Below are positions 6,918-12,482 of a DNA stretch of 12,482 nt, piece after piece. Position numbers and translations under genes: made by a program. The notes below the pieces were generated by a model that worked only from the letters and a program-made list of their open reading frames with translations, had not been told where the DNA came from and searched no databases. Numbering within the stretch: the first letter of the stretch is position 1; every line of letters starts with the position of its first letter. The stretch is from an uncultured Chloroflexota bacterium (GTDB lineage: Bacteria > Chloroflexota > Dehalococcoidia > Lucifugimonadales > CAJWER01): positions 1-12,482 of the forward strand of contig CAJWER010000071.1 of the NCBI GenBank assembly GCA_913030785.1, in the 5' to 3' direction.

Positions 6918-8294
6918 GTGAGCGTTAGAGCACCCGAGGCGATCGGTACAAATCTGCAGCTATTCATGGATGACCATTGGATCGCCACCTCCGACGGGGC
7001 ACAGCGTCGCATGCACCCGGCGGTAAAGTGCAACGCCGCCATCCTCCCCGAGAACCCCTGGGAGATGGGCTACGTCGGCGGCATGTCCACGGTGAAGGAT
7101 GGCAACATCTACAAGGCCTGGTACACATGCGACGACGCCTCGATCTTCGACGACCCGAAGATATCGTGGTTCAGGAAGACCGCCTACGCCGAGAGCCTCG
7201 ACGGGATCACCTGGGCCAAGCCCCGTGTCGGGCTCCACGAGTTCGAGGGCTCCAAGGACAACAACCTAGTGTGGATGGGCCCAAGCGGGGTGCTGGGCGT
7301 ATTCCTCGACACCAATCCGGATGCGAAGGAGGAGGAGCGCTTCAAGGCGGTGGGTATCAGACGGGAGGGTAAGGAGCTGGTCGTCGTGGCACTGGCCTCT
7401 CATGATGGCAAGGATTGGAGCATCATGCAAGACCCCATCCTCACCGAGGGGCCTTTCGACACGATGAACATCCCTTTTTGGGACGAGGTCCGGGGCGAGT
7501 ACGTGGTCTACACCAGGGCGGTCGCCGGGGAGGGCAGCTTTATCGGCGGCGTGCGCTGGATCAGGCGGACGACCTCGAAGGATTTTCGTAACTGGACCGG
7601 ATTTGAGGCGATTGTGGCGGGTGACACGCCCTTCGAGCACCTGTACACGAGCGCCTGCGTCCCATACGAGCGCGCCCCAGGAACCTATTTGATGTTCCCG
7701 TCCAGGTACGTGCCTGAGCGCACTCCTGACCCAGACTGGTACGGAGGAAAGGGCGTCAGCGACATCGTGTTCATGTCGAGCCGTGATGGCATCAACTTCG
7801 ACCGCAGCTTCATGGAGGCGTTCGTGCGCCCCGGGCCTGACAAGAACAACTGGCACGAGCGGGCGATCTACATGGAGCGAGGGATCCACCAGACCTCTCC
7901 CACCGAGATATCGCTGTACGGCATGGAGGGTCTCAGGACGCGGTCGGTGAATGTGCGCCGATACACGGTTCGGACCGACGGTTTCGTCTCGGTAAATGCG
8001 GGGGCGTCGGGTGGCGAGTTTACTACTCACCCCATGACCTTCACGGGAGGCTCGCTGGAACTGAATTTTTCGACTTCGGCGGTCGGCAGCGTGAGGGTCG
8101 AGATCCAGGACGCCGACAGCACGCCGTTGCCGAAATTTGCGATGGCCGACTGTCCCGACCACTTTGGCGATGATATCGAGGGCGGGGTTACCTGGCATGG
8201 TGGCGGCGACTTGAGCGGCCTGGCGGGAAAGCCGGTCCGTCTTCGTTTCGCTCTGAAGGATGCCGACTTGTACGCGTTCCGGTTCAGCGGGTAG
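6918..8294 (+). CDS. Beta-propeller glycoside-hydrolase-like protein (GH32/43/sialidase-like fold)
   Basis: Starts at GTG 6918 behind AGAGGAG; 458 residues. It opens with LQLFMDDHWI, then repeats of the type YKAWYTC, YAESLDGITWAKP, SHDGKDWS, YVVYTRA and MSSRDGINFDRSF, each a propeller blade strand with an Asp-Gly turn followed by an aromatic residue. These are seen in five-bladed glycoside hydrolase and sialidase-like proteins. Residues of about 370-458 form a separate all-beta domain (MTFTGGSLELNFSTSA, VRVEIQDADSTPL, GKPVRLRFALKDADLYAF) like the C-terminal domain of uncharacterised members. There is no signal peptide, so it probably acts in the cytoplasm. Substrate unknown; I cannot point to the catalytic acids with certainty. 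It may have its own transcript, as the repeat separates it from the upstream genes. Confidence 0.75.
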   Translation: MSVRAPEAIGTNLQLFMDDHWIATSDGAQRRMHPAVKCNAAILPENPWEMGYVGGMSTVKDGNIYKAWYTCDDASIFDDPKISWFRKTAYAESLDGITWAKPRVGLHEFEGSKDNNLVWMGPSGVLGVFLDTNPDAKEEERFKAVGIRREGKELVVVALASHDGKDWSIMQDPILTEGPFDTMNIPFWDEVRGEYVVYTRAVAGEGSFIGGVRWIRRTTSKDFRNWTGFEAIVAGDTPFEHLYTSACVPYERAPGTYLMFPSRYVPERTPDPDWYGGKGVSDIVFMSSRDGINFDRSFMEAFVRPGPDKNNWHERAIYMERGIHQTSPTEISLYGMEGLRTRSVNVRRYTVRTDGFVSVNAGASGGEFTTHPMTFTGGSLELNFSTSAVGSVRVEIQDADSTPLPKFAMADCPDHFGDDIEGGVTWHGGGDLSGLAGKPVRLRFALKDADLYAFRFSG

Positions 8295-8311
8295 TCAGAG
8301 GGCTAGGCGGG

Positions 8312-8800
8312 TCACGAGGCTCGCCGTGCCCTCGGTCTGATTCTCGCCGCCTCGTACATCTCAACAAACTCGGCCACGGATGTGCGTGCGATAGCGCTTC
8401 CAATCACGTCCAAGAGCAAGTCTACCAGCCTCTTGAAGCGCACACACGACTTGCCCTTATCGAGTGGCTTGCCAGGCGATGTGTACTTATCGACGAACCA
8501 GCGTTAGGCCGCCTGGTCGCCGTAGATATTCATCAGGTACAGGGACATATAGGATTTTTGGGAAGCAAGTTGGGCATATACCGACGGGTGCCCGTTGTAA
8601 GTCACGGGGTACTCTTCCAGTGGAATCACGTACGCAATCATGCCGTGTTGCATGGTCTCGACATACCCAGTCGGCAGATGTGAGAGGATCACGTCCCGTA
8701 CGGCGGCGATGGACTCTCGCCGGTCCGGCGTTAACTCAGCCAGGTACTCCTCGGCCGTTTCGGCGCCGCTCTTTGCAAATCTGAGGTGCCACCCTTCCAA
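8312..8800 (-). pseudogene. DUF1801-type protein interrupted by an in-frame TAA
   Basis: The reading frame from TTG 8800 encodes a DUF1801 (YdhG/Fra-like fold) protein: EEYLAELTPDRRESIAAVRD, then PTGYVETMQHGMIAYVIPLE, TYNGHPSVYAQLASQKSY and MSLYLMNIYGD. It meets TAA at 8504-8506 after 98 codons. The same frame then continues with RWFVDKY, GKPLDKGKSCVRFKRL and DVIGSAIARTSVAEFVEMYE to TGA at 8312-8314. That is the rest of the family, so the only lesion is one nonsense codon (a single change from GAA, CAA or AAA would explain it). It is either a young pseudogene, a sequencing error, or a 98-residue short product. It lies 23 nt downstream of trpB on the same strand and ends 17 nt from the convergent propeller gene. 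Function of the family is unknown. Confidence 0.85.
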
Positions 8801-8823
8801 CGCAACTACTCTTGCATATGACC

Positions 8824-10023
8824 CTACCGCAGGCCAAGCGCGTCGATGACGGTGTCCATGTCCTTGTCGCCGCGGCCGCTCAGGCAGACCAGGACCGTCT
8901 CGTCCTTGCCCAGGGTCGGCGCCAATTTGGATGCATGGGCGATGGCGTGGGCAGACTCCAGCGCGGGTATGATGCCCTCGGTGCGGCAGAGTAGCTGGAA
9001 GCCTTCCAGCGCCTCGTCGTCGGTGATGCTTACATATTCGGCGCGTTCAGTGTCCTTGAGGTAGCTGTGCTCCGGGCCGACGCCAGGGTAATCGAGGCCA
9101 GCCGAGATGCTGTGGGCCTCTATCACCTGGCCATCCTCGTCCTGGAGCAAATACGACATGCTACCGTGGAGGACCCCGACGCTCCCGGCGGACAGCGTAG
9201 CCGAGGAGCGGCCTCCGTCCGTGCCTTCGCCGCCCGCCTCGACGCCGACGAGCCGGACATCCTCGTCCGGGACAAACTCATAGAACAGGCCGATGGCGTT
9301 GCTACCTCCACCCACGCAGGCAACTGCGTAACCTGGCAAGCTGCCGGTAGCCTCCACGAACTGCGACCTGGCCTCACGGCCTATGACGGACTGGAAATCC
9401 CGGACCATCATCGGGTACGGGTGGGGTCCCACGACGCTGCCGATCAGGTAGTGGGTGGTCTCGACGTTGGTAACCCAGTCACGGATGGCCTCGTTGATGG
9501 CGTCCTTCAGGGTCCGGCTGCCCGAGCCGACCGGCTCGACGCTGGCCCCAAGCAGCTTCATGCGATGGACATTCAGTGCCTGCCGCCGCATGTCCTCTTC
9601 GCCCATGTAGACGATGCACTCCTGCCCCAGCATGGCGCACACGGTGGCAGTCGCCACGCCGTGTTGGCCTGCGCCCGTCTCGGCGATGATCCGCTGCTTC
9701 CCCATGCGCTTCGCCAGAAGCCCCTGGCCGAGGGCGTTGTTGATCTTATGAGCGCCAGTGTGGGCCAGGTCTTCGCGTTTGAGGTATATCTGTGCGCCGC
9801 CAAGCTCACGGCTCAGGTTCTCCGCATAATAGAGGGGCGTCGGGCGGCCTACGTAGAGGCGCGAAAGACGGGCCAGTTCCCGCTGAAAGGCGGAGTCGGT
9901 CCTGGACTCTTCGAGTGCATTGGACAGTTCGTCCAGGGCCGGCATGAGCGTCTCGGGAACGAACCGGCCGCCGAACCTATCGAAGTGGCCCGTCTCGTCG
10001 GGTAGTGGTCTTTGTGTATTCAT
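8824..10023 (-). CDS. trpB: Tryptophan synthase beta chain TrpB
   Basis: A 399-residue PLP enzyme that joins indole with serine to make tryptophan. Opening FGGRFVPETLMPALDEL, then GRPTPLYYAENLS, the PLP lysine K93 within HTGAHKINNALGQGLLAKR, the ETGAGQHGVATATVCAMLGQ block, EPVGSGSRTLKDAINEA, and the phosphate-binding CVGGGSNAIG. GSMSYLLQDEDGQ and the C-terminal SGRGDKDMDT are also typical. This is the classical TrpB1 type, which normally works with TrpA. No trpA follows; the next gene is the broken DUF1801 gene. Start ATG 10023 has AGGAAA six to seven bases upstream. It is divergent from the one-carbon operon, so the 263-base gap holds both promoters. Confidence 0.97.
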   Translation of the reverse strand: MNTQRPLPDETGHFDRFGGRFVPETLMPALDELSNALEESRTDSAFQRELARLSRLYVGRPTPLYYAENLSRELGGAQIYLKREDLAHTGAHKINNALGQGLLAKRMGKQRIIAETGAGQHGVATATVCAMLGQECIVYMGEEDMRRQALNVHRMKLLGASVEPVGSGSRTLKDAINEAIRDWVTNVETTHYLIGSVVGPHPYPMMVRDFQSVIGREARSQFVEATGSLPGYAVACVGGGSNAIGLFYEFVPDEDVRLVGVEAGGEGTDGGRSSATLSAGSVGVLHGSMSYLLQDEDGQVIEAHSISAGLDYPGVGPEHSYLKDTERAEYVSITDDEALEGFQLLCRTEGIIPALESAHAIAHASKLAPTLGKDETVLVCLSGRGDKDMDTVIDALGLR

Positions 10024-10104
10024 GCGTATTTCCTAGACCTTTTGAAGGCGCTTCCAATAATAGCAGACGGGTGCACCGAGACCTCGTTCTCCGAAGGCCT
10101 GGAA

Positions 10105-10135
10105 TTCGACCTGGGTAGCCAACTGTGGCTATAAT
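10105..10135 (+). promoter_or_regulatory. Probable promoter with overlapping inverted repeat in the trpB / methyltransferase operon gap
   Basis: A perfect -10 box TATAAT lies at 10130-10135 on the plus strand; a weak -35 candidate TTCGAC is at 10105-10110, 19 bases upstream. The stem TAGCCA-ACTG-TGGCTA (10116-10131) overlaps the first two bases of the -10 box, as an operator would. On the opposite strand CATTATAGCC lies in the same place, and a second TATTAT is near 10060, so the element might also affect trpB. It is about 150 bases upstream of the first plus-strand gene. Confidence 0.5.
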
Positions 10136-10164
10136 GGGGCACCTGTGGCGAGTCGCGGCACGGT

Positions 10165-10213
10165 GTGGTTCGACGGGCTCACCACGAGGGAAAACGTGTG
10201 AAGGAGTCCCTCG
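10165..10213 (+). repeat. Short dispersed repeat followed by a strong hairpin in the operon leader
   Basis: GTGGTTCGACGGGCTCACCA and the following CGAGGG (10165-10190) resemble the GTTCGACAAGCTCACCACGA repeat common in Chloroflexota-like contigs (recalled). Its end forms a perfect seven-pair stem, CGAGGGA (10185-10191) with TCCCTCG (10207-10213), around a 15-base loop. An alternative smaller hairpin GTCCC-TC-GGGAC (10206-10217) shares the same bases, so two exclusive folds are possible. No T tract follows directly. I find no cobalamin-riboswitch core here despite the B12-type genes downstream. Confidence 0.5.
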
Positions 10214-10286
10214 GGACAATCATGGGTTTGTCATTTTTCTCCACTTCCCTACCACGAACCACTAGATAGGATCGGAGACCGAGCCG

Positions 10287-10637
10287 ATGGCCCGAGTACG
10301 AAAAATGTACTGGAAAGAGATACCTGTGCAGGTCCAGGCGGAAGACGCCTCTGGACAGGTATCCAAACCGCTGGACGACCGGTTCCAGCAGGGGGTCGAT
10401 GCCATCTCAATGTTCGACGGCAGCGCGGGCACGGACGACTATCTGGACGCGTGGGAATGGGGCAACTACGAGGACGCAGACGGGAGTGCCGAGGCCGCGG
10501 CGACAGCACTCGCGGAAGACCTTAACAAGAACTTCCCCAGGGACTTCGTGAAACGAGTAAGGGAGTTGCACGACTCGGGCAAGAGGAATCCCGCGCCCGG
10601 GGCCGTCGACGACTGGAGCGCACATGGTACGGACTAG
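10287..10637 (+). CDS. 'Virulence factor' family small protein (PF13769-type), first gene of one-carbon operon
   Basis: A 116-residue protein with the family opening MARVRKMYWKEIPVQVQAED, then SKPLDDRFQQGVDAISMFDG and DDYLDAWEWG. It matches a conserved family labelled 'virulence factor' in databases (PF13769, recalled); the label has no clear support. No signal peptide, no membrane segment; acidic middle region rich in Ala, Asp and Glu (about 59-85). It overlaps the homocysteine methyltransferase start by 14 bases, implying coupled translation and a shared job in methyl transfer. From memory, homologues also occur near corrinoid and folate methyltransferase genes elsewhere. A GGAG about nine bases upstream supports ATG 10287. 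Confidence 0.8.
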   Translation: MARVRKMYWKEIPVQVQAEDASGQVSKPLDDRFQQGVDAISMFDGSAGTDDYLDAWEWGNYEDADGSAEAAATALAEDLNKNFPRDFVKRVRELHDSGKRNPAPGAVDDWSAHGTD

Positions 10638-11526
10638 TGTGAAGCAAAGCCCACTCCTGGAACGGCTGCTGGACGGCGGAGTCCTCATCTCCGACGGAGC
10701 CACCGGTACATACCTCCAGTCCCACGGACTCGAGCCCGGTGGTTGCCCTGAGGAGTTTAACGCCAGCCACCCGGAGACGGTTCGGCAGATGGCTAAGGAC
10801 TACTTCGACGCGGGATCAGACATGGTGCTCACCAACTCCTTTGGCGCGAACAAGTTCATGCTCAAAAAGTACGGCCACGGCGATCGCGTGGCCGAGTTCA
10901 ACAGGCTGGCGGCACAACATGCCCGCAGCGCAGCGCCTCCGGGCGGGCTGGTGGCGGGATCGGTAGGTCCGTCAGGCGAGTTCCTGGAGCCCCTGGGCGA
11001 GGTCACTGAGGCTGAAATGCTCGAAGCGTTTAAGGATCAAGTGACGGCCCTCGCGGAAGGCGGCGCCGACGCCATACTTATCGAGACCATGACCGCCCTT
11101 GAAGAGGCCACTTTGGCCATCAGAGCAGTCAAGGAAGCCACCAATCTGCCAGTCATAGTGACAATGACCTACGACAAGGGACCGCGCGGCTTCTTCACAA
11201 TGATGGGAGTCCAGCCAGAGCGCGCGGTGGTGGAGTTGCGGGAGGCCGGAGCGGACGTGACGGGTGCGAACTGCGGCAATGGTATCGACAATATGGTCGA
11301 GATCGCGAAACAGATGCGAAGCGCCACCGATGGCTACCTTCTAGTACACTCCAACGCCGGGATACCAGCTATTAGGAAGGGGCATATCGTGTACGACGAG
11401 ACCCCCGACTACATGGCCGAGCGATTCAAGGAGCTGGCCGATCTCGGCATCAACATCCTTGGCGGGTGTTGCGGAACGACACCCAGCCATATCAACGCCC
11501 TGTCCCAGATCATCCGCGATGAGTAG
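10624..11526 (+). CDS. Homocysteine S-methyltransferase family protein
   Basis: A 300-residue stand-alone Hcy-binding (betaine-homocysteine/MetH N-terminal) barrel. It opens with ISDGATGTYLQSHGLEPGGC and FNASHPETVR, contains DMVLTNSFGANKF, AGSVGPSGEFLEPLG and ADAILIETMTALEEATLAI, and ends with the zinc site: Cys217 in GANCGNG and Cys282-Cys283 in GGCCGTTPSHI. These cysteines bind the zinc that activates a thiol acceptor. The methyl donor cannot be read from this domain: betaine-type, S-methylmethionine-type and corrinoid-partner forms share it. The neighbouring MtaA-like gene favours a corrinoid partner (inference). TGGAG lies seven bases before ATG 10624; GTG 10639 is a possible alternative start just after the upstream stop. 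Confidence 0.92.
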   Translation: MVRTSVKQSPLLERLLDGGVLISDGATGTYLQSHGLEPGGCPEEFNASHPETVRQMAKDYFDAGSDMVLTNSFGANKFMLKKYGHGDRVAEFNRLAAQHARSAAPPGGLVAGSVGPSGEFLEPLGEVTEAEMLEAFKDQVTALAEGGADAILIETMTALEEATLAIRAVKEATNLPVIVTMTYDKGPRGFFTMMGVQPERAVVELREAGADVTGANCGNGIDNMVEIAKQMRSATDGYLLVHSNAGIPAIRKGHIVYDETPDYMAERFKELADLGINILGGCCGTTPSHINALSQIIRDE

Positions 11527-11565
11527 CGCCTGAGGCGCGCATCCTCGGTATTTCAGGAGAGCGAA

Positions 11566-12246
11566 ATGGACGGAGCCACGACGGGAAGCGTTTCGGGAGT
11601 CATTGAAACACTGGAGCGATATGGCCGGTGCCTGGAACTGGTACCTCTGGACCCGAACTTCAACGACATCTCGGTGGGCCTGTACGAGAAGGACGGCGTT
11701 GCCACCGTCTGGACCTTCAGCCGAATCGAGGGCGTCAAGGCGAGGATTCGCAAGATACGCGACCAACTGGTCGCCCTCGGCGGGTTTGAGGCGGTGGCCG
11801 ATGCGCACAATCAGGTGCGGGCTTTCTGCGGGATCATCCACCCTCGTCCCACGAAGTTCCTCATGATGCAAGCGGTCGAGAAAGACCCCAACTTCTCGCT
11901 CCCTAAGGGGGAGGTTGCGGTAAAAGACCTGCGGACCGGGATGATGCTCGGGGTCGACTCCAAAGAGGTAGACGGACGAGTCGCCTACTACGTCAAGGCC
12001 GATGGTGAGGCCCCGAACAAGGCAGCTCGCTTGAGGGCCGTGACCTCCGGGTTCGTGCGCTATGGGGAGATGGACAAGACAGAAGACGGGGGCGTCTCCT
12101 TTATTTGCGGTCACCGTCACGACGAGTTGGTTCGATTGCTATTGCCATACGCCAGAAACGTGACCCGTGTCGAAGACATGCTGGAGGCGGACTCCCTCCG
12201 AGGGCAGATGACCACCGGCACCCTGGGATTCTCCCCACCTACGTAG
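11566..12246 (+). CDS. Uncharacterised conserved-looking protein in a methyltransferase operon
   Basis: I do not recognise this 226-residue protein. Start ATG 11566 is supported by AGGAG seven bases upstream. It is soluble: no signal peptide or membrane span. The N-terminal half has alternating beta/alpha character (LELVPLDPNFNDISVGLYEK, then a basic helix VKARIRKIRDQLVALGG). Cys88 and His92 lie in AFCGIIHPRP. A compact Cys181-Gly-His183-Arg-His185 motif (FICGHRHDELVRLLLPYA) could bind a metal or cofactor. The C-terminal RGQMTTGTLGFSP segment looks like a conserved loop. It sits 39 nt after the homocysteine methyltransferase and 17 nt before the MtaA-like gene, so it is very likely a partner in the same pathway. 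Confidence 0.75.
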   Translation: MDGATTGSVSGVIETLERYGRCLELVPLDPNFNDISVGLYEKDGVATVWTFSRIEGVKARIRKIRDQLVALGGFEAVADAHNQVRAFCGIIHPRPTKFLMMQAVEKDPNFSLPKGEVAVKDLRTGMMLGVDSKEVDGRVAYYVKADGEAPNKAARLRAVTSGFVRYGEMDKTEDGGVSFICGHRHDELVRLLLPYARNVTRVEDMLEADSLRGQMTTGTLGFSPPT

Positions 12247-12263
12247 GTTAAAAGGAAACAGAT

Positions 12264-12482
12264 TTGCCCTTCATAGAGACTATGACCCCTCGCGAGCGCG
12301 TGATGGCTGCCCTTGCGGGTGAGCCCGTCGATCGGCCGCCTCTGTGTAACCCGACCAGCGTTTTTACGGTCGAATTGATGGATCTGGTGGAGGCGCCGTT
12401 CCCGGATGCGGCCCGTATCCCTGAGTTGTGCGCGCGGCTAGCAGCCACTGGCCACACCGAGTTGGGCTTCGACTCTACCTAT
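12264..12482 (+). CDS. Uroporphyrinogen decarboxylase-family methyltransferase (MtaA/CmuA-like), partial at the right edge
   Basis: Only the first 73 codons are present. MTPRERVMAALAGEPVDRPP followed by LCNPTSVFTVELMDLVEAPF matches the opening of the uroporphyrinogen decarboxylase superfamily, closer to the MtaA/CmuA methylcobamide methyltransferases (which keep the NPTS..TVELM block) than to HemE. The family moves methyl groups between corrinoid proteins and thiols. I choose TTG 12264, which has AAAGGAAA upstream at good distance; ATG 12282 lacks a ribosome site but is where homology begins, so it remains possible. The zinc motif and C-terminal half lie outside the window. Confidence 0.8.
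   Translation, partial: MPFIETMTPRERVMAALAGEPVDRPPLCNPTSVFTVELMDLVEAPFPDAARIPELCARLAATGHTELGFDSTY

Noticed and set aside
7266..8198. A 310-codon minus-strand open frame
   Set aside because: It lies antisense to the propeller gene, whose motifs and ribosome site are clear.
9067..10005. A 312-codon plus-strand open frame
   Set aside because: It is exactly antisense to trpB, has low-complexity composition with no recognisable motif, and arises from high third-position GC.
10136..10286. Cobalamin riboswitch upstream of the one-carbon operon
   Set aside because: GAGGGAA...GTGTGAA has a faint resemblance to the core, but the GCCACTG-type B12 box and the rest of the core are missing, and the bases are better explained by a simple hairpin.
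11341..12120. A 259-codon minus-strand open frame
   Set aside because: It is antisense to the homocysteine methyltransferase end and the 226-residue gene, and shows no family motif.

Overview
The window is GC-rich, gene-dense bacterial DNA. It most resembles an uncultured member of the Chloroflexota (Dehalococcoidia / SAR202-like). That placement is an inference. It rests on short dispersed repeats of the CCTGAGCG...GAAGGG and GTTCGAC...GCTCACCACGA kinds that I associate with such genomes, on the repertoire of Gfo/Idh, class III aminotransferase, LarB/LarE and corrinoid methyltransferase genes, and on frequent GTG/TTG starts. High third-position GC creates many long antisense shadow ORFs, which are left out.

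Left block (1-2663, minus strand). A large Alu-containing SRP RNA with a clear promoter (2341-2647) is followed by a lipocalin-like gene, rsmA, and the start of ispE. After about 58 residues ispE runs into the C-terminal end of a NarK-type nitrate transporter. Next, at the window edge, comes a molybdopterin oxidoreductase reading frame whose iron-sulfur N-terminus is joined directly to its C-terminal domain. These two adjacent joins show either a real rearrangement/decay of a nitrate locus or an assembly chimera. Bases 1 to about 640 should be read with that caution.

Middle block (2664-8294). larB (minus) and larE (plus) are divergent; both belong to nickel-pincer nucleotide cofactor synthesis. 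larE is followed in apparent operon by a Gfo/Idh/MocA protein lacking the usual catalytic Lys and His, and by a glutamate-1-semialdehyde aminomutase-like class III aminotransferase. A hairpin repeat of about 108 nt separates these from a beta-propeller protein of glycoside-hydrolase type.

Right block (8312-12482). On the minus strand, trpB stands without trpA and is followed by a DUF1801-type gene interrupted by a single in-frame TAA. Divergent from trpB, a plus-strand operon begins: a small protein of the misnamed 'virulence factor' family, a homocysteine S-methyltransferase, an unrecognised 226-residue protein, and the start of a MtaA/CmuA-type uroporphyrinogen-decarboxylase-family methyltransferase. 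This looks like a corrinoid- or folate-linked one-carbon transfer operon that continues past the window. It is the best candidate here for an undescribed system. I see no CRISPR array, tRNA, rRNA or insertion sequence.
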